A stretch of 64,000 nucleotides of DNA, from NCBI RefSeq assembly GCF_000213175.1, contig NW_009799099.1, positions 2,862,029-2,926,028 of the forward strand, in the 5' to 3' direction. The notes beneath the pieces are model-generated. The model was not told the origin of the DNA and did not search any database. It worked only from the letters and a program-made list of their open reading frames with translations. This stretch comes from Neurospora tetrasperma FGSC 2508. Taxonomy: Eukaryota; Ascomycota; Sordariomycetes; Sordariales; Sordariaceae. The position numbers and the translations under genes were made by a program. Every line of letters starts with the position of its first letter. The stretch's first letter is position 1. This document shows positions 39,857 to 49,975 of this stretch, piece after piece.

Positions 39857-41072
39857 GGTCAAGTGATGGGGTGTTGGTGCAGAGGAAGGAATATGTATTG
39901 CGCCCAAATGGGAGTGGGTACAGTATATGGTTTGCTGTTGGACGCAAATAAGATCGTAGGAAGTGGTGTTCAGCGAAACAACTGAAGTATAACAACGGAG
40001 TACTGATAAGATAAACCTTGTGGAGGGGTCAAGGAGGCCTGTGGAATGATGTTGCAAGGTGAGAGGGTTTCTACTAAGTGATGGAGGAGCTGGTAGTGGA
40101 ACGAAGGACAGGACAGTTTAAGTTTCCATCCGCAACTGATCGAGGATTCGCAAACCGGGCCTGCTTAGGTACCGTAGGTTATTTGCGAATGCAAGGCTGA
40201 AAGAACATTCGCTGACAAGGTGAGATTGTGGTCGTCACTTCCTGTGGAGGGAAAGGAAAGCAAGAAGGCAACTTTCAAGAGTCGACGGGAGGTGGGCAAG
40301 TGGGGAGCGGCGTCCGTAAAGGTACGCAAGAGTGCCAAGAGTCAAATGCTCACATAAATTGGCGAGCGCGGTGTTCCTACCTCTACTGTGTTGAAGAAGC
40401 GGCAATGGAACGAGCTTGGTGCTATGGTAACGTTTAATCGCCTCAACCACACACTGCTTCATTTCTCAGTATACGGGTAAGGTTGAGGATGAATGACCAC
40501 TGTCGCCTTCGAATGTACACAAAGTTGCGACGGGATAGGATGGAAGCAGGAAGCTCTGGCTGGACTCGAGTCGTCCTTGGAATAGGTGTGCCGTGGTCCC
40601 CTCCCTTGCCAATGTCGTGGCCATGCGCTGTATGTATGGGAAAACAGTCCGTCATACGGTACAGGTTACAAACTTAAAGCTGTGCAGCTTGTCCAGGTAC
40701 TTATGGTCAGTAGACAGATCGAATGCAAACGCACAGCAAGTGCTAGGAGCGCTCAAACGGCATGCAAGGTGCTATTGCCCCCGGCAGCTTAGTAGCCTTG
40801 ATGGTCTGTGCGTCAGGTGTACGACTGGACGACAGACGGATGAGGTGTGTCGCGTTCACTGGGGGCCTGAACTGGAGCTCGCCATCCCGTCGCAACTGAA
40901 CCTCAAACGGGCATCCGCCAACAACGAACACCAGGACAATCATTTCCATCACTGCCGCCCAAGTCAACGAGTTCAGATCGTGCGGTACTTTTACGACCCC
41001 ATCATATAATTCTCAGCACCCCTTTGAGCCTTCCACCACACTTTCAAGAATTGCGAAAGGCGGACCGTCAAC
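39857..41072. promoter_or_regulatory. Divergent promoter region of UBC1-type E2 and RPT2
   Basis: About 1.2 kb separates the two start codons. I looked for the yeast proteasome control element (GGTGGCAAA) on both strands by eye and did not find it. No open frame here looks coding. Confidence 0.45.
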
Positions 41073-42689
41073 ATGGTCAGTTGCCGCAATACGGAGCTGA
41101 GCTCAAGCTTGCAATGCATCGCATACTGACAAGCTGCGCAGGGTCAAAATCAGTCTGGCATGGGCGGAGGCCAGGACCCTTCAAAGTCCAAGAAAGATAA
41201 GGTAGGATGGCTTCAGTTGCGTCAAGGTTTCTGTTGTGCGCGGCATGTTTGCTGTCCTGTGAGACTCAGGCGCTGACATCATGGACATCGCTAACCACCA
41301 TTGCCACCAAAACAGAAAGATAAGCCCAAGTACGAGCCGCCGCCGAAGCCTACCACCCGCATCGGTCGCAAGAAGAAGAGACAAGGCGGTGCCAGCGCTG
41401 CCGCCAAGCTCCCCTCAGTGTATCCGACAAGTCGATGCAAACTCCGACTCCTACGAATGCAACGAATCCACGATCATCTGCTGCTCGAGGAGGAATATGT
41501 CGAAAACCAAGAACGTCTACGCAAGGCGAAGACCGCGAAGGACAGCAACGTTCCTGCGTCCGAGCTCGAGTCTTCCGACCGCATGGCTGACGAGCGCTCC
41601 CGTGTCGATGACATGCGTGGCAGCCCCATGGGTGTCGGTGTTCTCGAGGAGTTGATCGACGATGACCACGCCATCGTTTCTAGCACATCGGGGCCCGAGT
41701 ACTACGTTAGCATCATGAGCTTCGTCGACAAAGACCTTCTGGAGCCCGGCGCCAGCGTTCTGCTACATCACAAGAGTGTCAGCATTGTTGGCGTGCTCAC
41801 CGACGACACGGATCCGGCCGTCAACGTCATGAAGCTTGACAAGGCGCCCACGGAGTCGTACGCGGATATTGGTGGCTTGGAACAGCAGATCCAGGAAGTT
41901 CGTGAATCAGTTGAGCTTCCATTGCTGCATCCGGAGCTCTACGAAGAAATGGGTATCAAGCCACCCAAGGGTGTCATTCTCTACGGTGCTCCCGGTACCG
42001 GTAAGACCCTCCTTGCCAAGGCTGTGGCAAACCAAACTTCGGCAACGTTCTTGCGTATCGTTGGTAGCGAGCTTATCCAAAAGTATCTTGGTGATGGTCC
42101 TCGACTGGTCCGCCAGCTTTTCCAGGTATGTAAAAGTGTCTCAAGCTACACTGTCAAGTATATACTCTAACATGTTCCTTAGGTTGCTGCCGAGAATGCC
42201 CCTTCCATCGTGTTCATCGACGAAATCGATGCCATCGGTACCAAGCGTTACGACTCGACATCGGGCGGCGAACGTGAAATCCAGAGAACCATGTTGGAGC
42301 TGCTGAACCAGCTGGATGGTTTCGACGATCGTGGAGACGTCAAGGTCATCATGGCCACCAACAAGATCGAGTCGCTTGACCCTGCTTTAATCCGTCCTGG
42401 CCGTATCGACCGCAAGATTCTCTTCGAGAATCCCGACCAGAACACCAAGCGCAAGATCTTCACGCTCCACACCAGCAAGATGTCACTTAACGAGGATGTT
42501 GACCTGGAAGAGTTCATCGCCCAGAAGGACGATCTCTCAGGTGCCGACATCAAGGCTATCTGCTCTGAGGCCGGTCTCATGGCCCTCCGTGAGCGCAGAA
42601 TGCGGGTGCAGATGGCTGACTTCAGAGCTGCTCGTGAAAGAGTTCTGCGCACCAAGCAGGAAGGCGAGCCCGAGGGCTTGTACTTGTAA
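41073..42689 (+). CDS. rpt2: 26S proteasome regulatory ATPase RPT2 (PSMC1)
   Basis: Four coding exons: 41073-41075, 41142-41201, 41316-42125, 42183-42689; product 459 aa. The first coding exon contains only the ATG, followed directly by a GTCAGT donor. Splicing gives [11 protein letters not shown], the conserved RPT2 N-terminus, whose Gly2 is a known N-myristoylation site in the family. After a Lys-rich tract and a coiled coil comes the AAA+ domain: Walker A GAPGTGKT, Walker B IVFIDEID, and [20 protein letters not shown]. The protein ends GLYL, a hydrophobic-Tyr-X motif that docks into the 20S core and opens its gate. It acts in the 19S base, in cytosol and nucleus. Retaining intron 1 would give a peptide of under 20 codons. 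Confidence 0.96.
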
Positions 42690-43112
42690 CATAACCGCAT
42701 ATTATCTGGCCTAATTTGCAAGACGTTTCAGATTTGGGCGGATTGCGACCGGGAATGGATTTGACAATTCAGCCTTGTGATGTCAATATCCAGCCATCAC
42801 TAAGCGTACCTTAGTTTGAGTGAAGATGAAGGGATACCGTAGCGTTTTATCATGGACAAAGAAGAAACATTACGGTTGGCATCTGTAAGGGTATGTTTTT
42901 CACGCCTCAAATTGTTGGTTTGTTGATACATTCATTGTGAAGTCCAGCTTCATGTCAGTTGTATTCACGCAAAACGTGAAGCCTACCACCGCCTCTCATC
43001 CTACTCATGTAAGCTTGACGCTGCACCTCCTACGCATGCTTATCCTCCCATTGTCAACAGGCGGCATCTAATCTATCCTTCTGCGTGTATCCTTCTCTCT
43101 ATCTCTATACAT
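42690..43112. other. Intergenic region after RPT2
   Basis: This is the 3' flank of RPT2. No gene or motif is visible. Confidence 0.5.
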
Positions 43113-43796
43113 TTAACCACACTTTACTCTCCTGCTTGAACCATCATGGTCCCCATCACATTTCTTCCTCCCCTGCTGATCAGCTGCACTCAAAGCCTCC
43201 ACCAAGCCCATTACCCCCTCCGACCAAACCTTTTTACCATCCTTCGTATCTCGCCCTCGTTCCGGCCAAGGCACACCCCTTTTCAGAATCCCCTTCACCG
43301 TGATCCCCTTCCTCCCATAAAACTCCTCATTCGCATCCCCCTCGGCACCACCACCACCGTCCCATCCATCGACTCTCCTGCATACAACCCCATGCTCCTG
43401 ATATAACTGCACACCAACGGTGTACTATCACCATCACCTTCTCTTCCCCTTTGTCTGAAAAAGAAGAAGAGCGACCAGAATCACCAAGCACATCCTCTAT
43501 TCCCGCCCCAGTTCCCATCGGCCCAGCAACAATCCCTATATTCCCACTAAGACTTACATGGGGGGGCTCAGCGAAAGCGCGCACGGCCGAGGGGGTGCGT
43601 GAAACGCAGACGCAGTCAAAGATGTGGATGCCAGCGAGGAAGCCGGGGCCTAGGGAGTGGATTTGGAATCCGGAGGGCGGGGACCATTTTCGAGATTGGG
43701 GTTGGGAGCCGATTTGGGCGAGAGATGACGATGCCGGATCCAGAAGAGCCGATGAGATGGAGACCGGTGCGGGAAGGCGGTGAAAATTGCTAGGCC
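43113..43796 (-). pseudogene. Ysc84/DUF500 (LSB4/SH3YL1-type) gene relic, frameshifted
   Basis: Read on the minus strand, consecutive pieces in changing frames line up in order with the fungal Ysc84 domain: GLAIFTAF, then RTGLHLIGSSGSGIVISR, then WSPPSGFQIHSLGPGFLAGI with IFDCVCVSRTPSAVRAF and NIGIVAGPMGTG, then SYIRSMGLYAGESMDGTVVV, then NEEFYGRKGITVKGILKRG. At least four frame changes are needed, near 43766-43776, 43686-43720, 43420-43490 and 43335-43350, with no room for introns between adjacent blocks. The N-terminal part expected upstream of GLAIFT is missing and an in-frame stop precedes it. Intact family members bind lipid and actin at endocytic sites. I identified the family from memory of its motifs. 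Sequencing errors could mimic the frameshifts but four in 700 bases is unlikely in an otherwise clean window. Confidence 0.72.
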
Positions 43797-43815
43797 GGAC
43801 TAGGTAGATAGGACG

Positions 43816-44883
43816 CGAGGGGGGAATATGGATGAAGGAGGTACGAGAGGAGCCCTGATTAATGCAAAAAGATTGAATAATCCTAGTTGTCACATTGCTG
43901 ATCCATTGTCGAAGGCTACTAGAATGCTTCGGAATCGAGTGCGTTGGTCATTTTATTGGTGGGCGTTCCAGCTTTGACGCTTAGTTGATACAATAGTTCA
44001 CTTGGTGTTCGCTTGTCTTTGTTGTTGTTGCGACGGCTGCGTCGTTGCTTGATGAGGGCTGTGGCAAGTGTTCACCTCGACGATGCCGTCGCCTTCTGCG
44101 ATGGCTCAAATTTCCAGAGTTACTAACTATTTCTATAGATTTTGGCTGTCTCCTGGTAGTAGTCGGAATTGGTACCGCCCAATGCGAGTATGCGAACCCA
44201 ATCTGTTTGCGAGGACAATTGCACACAAATTGTTTTCCGGAATTTTATGGAAATGCAATCTATGGGATCTTGAAACCCAAAAGCGAGTTCTCACTTGGAC
44301 GAAGCGAATATCCACGATACAGAAAACACAGATACTTGCGCCATCTTGTCCGTCGAAGTAAGCATACCACACACGTTGTAGAACTAGGCTCCAGAATGTC
44401 ACGACCATAGTGTACAAATACGAACGATCAAAGGTGCCTTGAACGGCCACTCCCTGCAGCGCTGTAAATTGAACATCATCTTTGAGAAGGCAGTCAGTCT
44501 TGAGAATATTACTGTACCTTCACCAAGAAATCTGTGACACCAGTCGACCACCAGTCGTTCCTCACAACTTCAAAGTTGTGCAGCTCAGCACCTCACCATC
44601 ATCACCAGACATCGCGGGGCAGCTGAGTGCACTGATGTCATCGCAAGCCCTACGGTTACCGGCTCCACACTGTTCGGGACTTCGGTGTAGGACTCAAATT
44701 CGCACCAACGGCTCGTGATGGGTTTCATTTTTTGGGACCTCGAAAGCCCATTCGAGGTCATTGCTCATGAGTCGCTCTTCAACATAGACAAGACAGCTCT
44801 GCTTGGCCAAACAGACCGCAAAAGGGGAAGAAGGCAAGGATGATGTTAGGAACCTTACAAAAAAGAAGATCAACAAAAGGATT
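43816..44883. other. Intergenic region, no gene seen
   Basis: Short open frames occur on both strands without recognisable similarity. Nothing is supported. Confidence 0.5.
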
Positions 44884-44989
44884 TGGGACCTGGGAGGCTC
44901 GAACTCCCGACCTCAGGATTACTCTGGTTTTATAACCAGATCATATAGGTATATGAGACCTGCGCGCTAGCCAACTGCGCCAAGGTCCC
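44884..44989 (-). tRNA. tRNA-Met (CAT), elongator type, with 32-nt intron
   Basis: The minus strand folds as a tRNA: acceptor stem GGGACCT/AGGTCCC, D arm around GCGCAGTTGGCTAGCGC, T arm GGGAG with loop TTCGAGC and CTCCC. The anticodon is CAT in the loop CTCATAA. The U31/U39 positions are as in yeast elongator tRNA-Met. A 32-nt intron (44920-44951) sits after position 37, the usual site for eukaryotic tRNA introns, leaving a 74-nt mature body. The mature sequence is identical to that of the copy at 62900-63005. Confidence 0.93.
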
Positions 44990-46438
44990 AGTATGAGTTA
45001 TGAAAGGGAGTCGGAATTTGTGCTTTATATTGTCTGCGAGGCATGCCTCCTCGGGAACACGATGCTTTTTAAAAGTCAACATTGCTTGATGTTTAATATT
45101 TGCGAGCAGTTGGTCGGGCCAACGAAGAAATAGAGCTCTCTGTTGACAAGAGAGAAAGCAGGTAGGAAGATAGCAGAAAAGCAGGAAAGAGAAGCAACGG
45201 GGAATGGATATAAAGATGGAGAACATAATCTAATAAGTGTTAATGCGGATGTCAATCACTTGTACACATAGACAATGGTCCCAGCATACTTTTTACCCAG
45301 CTCGATTGGCGAGAGACTCGAGTCTGGTTGAAACTTAACGTAAACCCGTCTGCTGTGTAATTGCGTGATGTGCGAAAGACATCGTGAGATCCTGAAAAGG
45401 AAAGAGGCGGAACATCCTTGAGCAAGATTGGCAATGCTATTTTAGAAAAGTGATGTTCAACACAAAACTATAAAGAAATGACAGACTTAGAACATGTCAA
45501 GAGGTTTAAGCGCCGGATCATATGGGCTGCTATAGACGGTTTATAGTGAAGAAGATTAATGAAGTTTATGGCCTTCTTGTCGAGGTGAAGTACGCCACCC
45601 CCGAACTGGAACAGGAACATGTACAACTTCACAAGCTTGTTTCATTCATGATATGCGATGCGCAAATGCGAGTTAGGACGTGTGGACTAGGTAACTTGCA
45701 CATGGCGACTATGCCCAAGACCCCAAAGTCATAAGTACACCATGAGATGATCACGATGTTTGTCATTGTATGGTAAATACAGTAAGGTTTGGGATGTCGT
45801 GCGGACAAGCATTCAATCAGTTATTGGCCAGGGGACTTGGAAAGGTATTAACGGCCACTACAGGACCGTTTGTCTCTGACCAGCTCGCGATGTCAGGTGT
45901 GATGCTTCACTAGATAATTAGCCTGAGGTTGTGATAAAGTCGTCGGCTCGAGGCGTTATCCATGCTTGGAAATAAATGTGATACTGTAGCACAACGCTAT
46001 GATATCAAAGGGTTCGTTCGAAGACTTTAGCATTATTTGGCTTAAGTACGCAGTAGTCATTCATTGGCTTGCTTCAGCATGTTCGGGCTTGTGGACGGGG
46101 TGCCGCTGGACAGCATGGTCGTCATCTACGAGACGCAAGGGTCCCTTTCTGTCATGAGAACACGCCTGGCACGCACCACACAAAGGTCCTGAACTGCATG
46201 CTGAACGCCCGGGGGTATTTGTCTTGTTTCTTCCATTCATCCCATGCATGATCTCTCCATTGGTTGTGTGATCTCATCATTTATTCGTATGAGGTCCCAT
46301 ACCTGGGACAAACAGCGAGTCGGAAAGCCACTGACTCCTCCACATTTCCTCGCAGATGTTGATGATGCCCTGAACCGCGCCAATCTAGAGTGAAAACGCA
46401 CAAAGGATGAAAAGTCGATGAAGCAACAGCTACTATCT
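44990..46438. other. Intergenic region, no gene seen
   Basis: About 1.4 kb without a supported gene. The right end is the 3' flank of the uL13 gene. Confidence 0.5.
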
Positions 46439-47631
46439 CTAGTAGCCGAGCTCCTTGAGAGCCTCGGCGGTCTTGTCGTTGACCTTGGCGCTCTTCTTGG
46501 CCTCGGAAAGCTGGCGGGCGGCGAGCTTCTTGCGCTCGTAGTAGGCGGCGCCCTTGGCCTTGCGGCGCTCCTCGAGTCTACCAAGCAGTTAGCGACACAA
46601 GGTGCGCTGTTTCGGGAAGCAAGAGCCTCAGCTCTTATAGAACCAACGTACCTGGCAACAACATCCTCGTACTTCCAGCCGACCTCGGAGCTGAGACGGC
46701 CAACGGTGCAGAACTTGCGACCGGGCTGGAGTCTCAGGACACGGAGAGCCTGGGGAACGACCATCTTCTTCTTCTTGTCATAGGGGGGAGGGACACCCTC
46801 GAAGACCTTGAGGCGCTCAAGGGCAGCGGCGCCACGGGCAGTCTTGTGGGGAATCATGCCGCGGACAGCCTTGTAGAAGATGCGGGAAGGAGCGCGGAAG
46901 TGGAAGGGACCTATGGGCAGTCAGTATCGTCTGACCGAGAACTCGACTGTCATCGTCGTCGTGTCGGAAGGGCTGTAACTCACCACCGCGAGTGGGGTTG
47001 TACCGGGTCATCTTGCGCAGGTACGAGTGGTACTTGACTATAATCGCGGTTCCGTGTCAGTCTGACTGTTCTCGTCGTTCGATGCTTATTGTTCGTTTCG
47101 CCCATGACTGCGATTCCCAAACTACCCTCCTCCTGCCGTGCCCAATTCCAAAATCCTCCCGAATGTCCATTGTCGCAGTCATGTTTCTCGGTTTCGTGTA
47201 GGAGTGAAGGTGTAACGTACGCTTGGCGCGGAAGAACTCGCCAGAGATGTTGAGGGCCTCGCAGCGGACCACAACGATCTTCTGACCGTTGAGGAGCTGC
47301 TTGGCGACGATGCTGGCGAGGCGACCGAGGAGGTGGCCCTTGCCGTCGATGACGACCTGTAAAGCAACAGGTTAGCCATCACAAAACTGCTGCTGCCGCA
47401 CCCTTGCCGTCGACCGGCCCCTCTCAGTGTGCCGTGTCCCAAGCTTCGCGCAATTCCATATCCGTATCCATCGCCGTATCGAACATGTCGTGTCCATCTC
47501 GTTCGGTGTCGCTGCAGCGGTCGGCAGCCTAGCCATTCGTCGCAATACGGATATGGAACCGGTGGAAACCACATCCATCATCAAGTCGGTTTCGGGGATT
47601 CGCAACGTACCACAGACTCGAAAGAAGACAT
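46439..47631 (-). CDS. rpl16: 60S ribosomal protein uL13 (L13a; yeast Rpl16)
   Basis: Five exons: 47611-47631, 47221-47356, 46984-47037, 46652-46910, 46439-46577; product 202 aa. The first coding exon is only 7 codons (MSSFESV) and joins to [15 protein letters not shown], the conserved start of uL13. The middle carries [32 protein letters not shown] and [18 protein letters not shown], and the C-terminus [14 protein letters not shown] through KALKELGY-like [10 protein letters not shown]. It is a structural component of the large ribosomal subunit. All four introns have canonical ends and phases that restore conserved sequence; a short first exon plus several introns is common for fungal ribosomal-protein genes. 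Intron 1 (254 nt) is the longest. Confidence 0.96.
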
Positions 47632-48616
47632 CTTTGCCGGGGAAGACTGGGTTGACAAAGAAGGAGGATTAGCGATCTGTCCGTCAAGCTCCGGCAGATC
47701 AAATGGGCAGCAAGTCTGGCTCTTACCTCGCGATGGTTGACGGTCTGCGACTTTTTTGTGTGTGCTGAAAATTGCCCGTGTGCTTGGTGTTGGGAGATAT
47801 GCACTAGTCCGTTTTCGGAAGCGGTGGAGGCTTGCCAGCCAGTGTGGCCTTTGCTGCCTGAGGCGTTGGGGTAGGGTTAGACCTACAGTCTGTAATTGGT
47901 GGGGCTGGGTTTCGCCTTGCTTTCCGTGTCTTGGCAATCCTGTGGCGCGCGACGACCACGCTGATAACCTTATCACGGCCCCCTTGATTCTGATTTCAAG
48001 GTGCTTGCAGTGGTTCTTTCGTGGGCAGAATGATTACCTATGATCTCATCACTGGACACTGATAAGTGAATTGCGCTTCATATCGATGGTCAGCTTTGTT
48101 GTTTTGTGGCCTTTGCCATGATTGTGGTCATCACCTTGAGCGATGACTGCTCACAATCAACAGGACGGACGATCATCGTCACGTCACTGCTAGCCATCAA
48201 GGTAGTTACCAACGGGTCTTTGGATGCAGTGCGAACTCTCTGAACTGGGCCTTTGGGAGGGACGCCAGTCAATTACCATCTATGACCTGGTCAACAATAT
48301 CCCATCGCTTCGGACCACGTTCTTTGCACAAAATGCTAGATTCTCTTCAACTTCCATGTTCTCGTGTCACACCGCTGGACAAGAGATACAAGAAGCCTTC
48401 AACCCGCAAAAGCAATTATAGAAATCTAAGCGCAACAAAACAGAGCAGCTGGTGACGTTGCACCAGTAACCCCTATACGCCTTTCACATGGCTGGATTAC
48501 CAAAGAATTGTCGACTTTGTAACGAGGAACCACCTAAATCCTTCCATTCTCATGCTGATTATGAAGCTTGAAAAATGACAAAAATCCGGGTACTACGCCT
48601 ATGACCGTCCACACTA
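47632..48616. other. Intergenic region between uL13 and BAG genes
   Basis: The left part is the promoter and leader of the uL13 gene, the right part the 3' flank of the BAG-domain gene. No gene is seen. Confidence 0.5.
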
Positions 48617-49975
48617 TTATGCCTTAAGAGCCTCGTCGAGCGTCTTCAGGATATCCTGGCATTGCTTCACCATCTCCTTCCTCCTTGTGCGAACTGCGAC
48701 ATCTCCTCCCGTTTCGATATCGTCAAACTTCAGGAGGACCTGCTGTAGGATCGTCTCTGAAAGCCTGAGGTGCTCCTCTGATCTCTTTTTAGGATCCGAA
48801 GGAGGATGGGTCGCAAATTGTCGGCACAATGGCAGGAGTGTGTTGTTGAAGTGGGCGGCGATTTGATCGAGCTTCTCGATGGGACCGCCCGGGGCAACTG
48901 AGGCCGGGCTGGCGCGAGTAACGCTACCGGCCGAGATAGCGGAGATTGCCGAGACCCCGGACACTCCGGATGCTGCCGAAAATCCGGACTCGGCTGAAGG
49001 GGAGTGAGATCGAACTCGTGAAGCTGCCCTCTTGCGAGGATCTTCGGTCGGCACTCTGAGACCAACATCCGAAGCACTCTCTTGTGGGCTCTGAGGGCTA
49101 CGGGCACCTCGTTCCTCCCTGGTCCTGCCCCTACGCTTCTTACGATGCTTTTTCGACGGCTCAGGCTCCTCGCGGACCTCGTGTCCGTCACGATCAACGA
49201 TAACAATCTCATCGCTCCCCACATCACTGCTGCTCTCGGATTCGCGCTCGCTGATCGTAACCGTGATCTCGCTGTTGTGCTTGGCTCCATACTCTCGAAT
49301 GGGCTTGTCATCATCCCTCAAGCGCCGGCCCTTGTAGTACAGACGGATCCTCCCGTGGCGATCGGAAATCCCCAAGATGAGCTTCACTCGCTCCTTCACA
49401 TCGCTGACCAGGAGTTTGCCGTCGCCAATCGAGTACGCAGGAAACCCCTCAGGGTACACAGCGTTCTTGTAAACAATGTTAAGAGCGTCGTCTTCGGGTT
49501 CTTCGTACCTGCTGATACCCTGAACAGCAGCCTGTGGTGACCGAGTATAGTCATAGCGCTGACTGTATCGAGGACTGTCAAGATCCTCGGTAGTGATGTA
49601 GCTGAAATCTTCCTCAGTCACACTCGGCACACCCCCTTGGCCAACACCCGAGTTCCAAGGCGACAAGCTGGGGCGCCCCCACCAAGACATCTTCCCTCCC
49701 TTTCTGCTTTTGGATTTCCGGGCGGCGACGACGGGGATGACGCTCAGAGCGAGGAGTGTACCAGCGGCGGCAGTGTAGACCTGGGAGGGAGAAAAACCGG
49801 TCGCTAACTGAAGATACTCTGAAGCTGAGGCTAGATGCTCAGCGGTAGTCTCGAGGTAAGGCTGCAGCTGAGTCGGGACTTTCAAGAAAGACGTGATGTT
49901 GGCAAGCTGGGCAACGAAGGCACCTGACGATGCCGAATCTCCTCCGGAAGCCACCTTTGCGACTGTGTGCTGGTC
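48617..49975 (-). CDS. Membrane-anchored BAG-domain co-chaperone with ubiquitin-like domain
   Basis: The open frame ends at 48617. Counting from the GTG codon at 49954 it has 445 residues: a hydrophobic segment at about 56-77 (YTAAAGTLLALSVIPVV) followed by Arg/Lys, a ubiquitin-like domain at about 180-240 (KLLVSDVKERVKLILG, RIRLYYKGRRLRDDD), a basic and Ser-rich linker, and a C-terminal BAG domain at about 350-443. BAG domains bind the Hsp70 ATPase and speed nucleotide release; an N-terminal anchor is reminiscent of yeast Snl1 at the ER and nuclear envelope. The start is unresolved: no ATG occurs in frame between the stop TAG at 49976-49978 and the GTG, and the first in-frame ATG (49690) would remove the membrane segment. 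Either a small upstream exon or a near-cognate start is needed; the 5' end given here is the limit of the open frame. Confidence 0.82.
   Translation of the reverse strand, partial: DQHTVAKVASGGDSASSGAFVAQLANITSFLKVPTQLQPYLETTAEHLASASEYLQLATGFSPSQVYTAAAGTLLALSVIPVVAARKSKSRKGGKMSWWGRPSLSPWNSGVGQGGVPSVTEEDFSYITTEDLDSPRYSQRYDYTRSPQAAVQGISRYEEPEDDALNIVYKNAVYPEGFPAYSIGDGKLLVSDVKERVKLILGISDRHGRIRLYYKGRRLRDDDKPIREYGAKHNSEITVTISERESESSSDVGSDEIVIVDRDGHEVREEPEPSKKHRKKRRGRTREERGARSPQSPQESASDVGLRVPTEDPRKRAASRVRSHSPSAESGFSAASGVSGVSAISAISAGSVTRASPASVAPGGPIEKLDQIAAHFNNTLLPLCRQFATHPPSDPKKRSEEHLRLSETILQQVLLKFDDIETGGDVAVRTRRKEMVKQCQDILKTLDEALKA

Noticed and set aside
43480-43563. GTAAGT ... TTTTTCAG on the minus strand as an intron in the Ysc84-like locus
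   Set aside because: The sequence between these signals encodes conserved domain residues (NIGIVAGPMGTG), and removing it leads to an early stop.
47357-47610. Possible box C/D snoRNA in intron 1 of the uL13 gene (TGATGA and CTGA on the minus strand)
   Set aside because: The boxes are about 150 nt apart, the base before the C box is unfavourable, and I see no terminal stem or clear guide; ribosomal-protein introns often host snoRNAs, but this is too weak.
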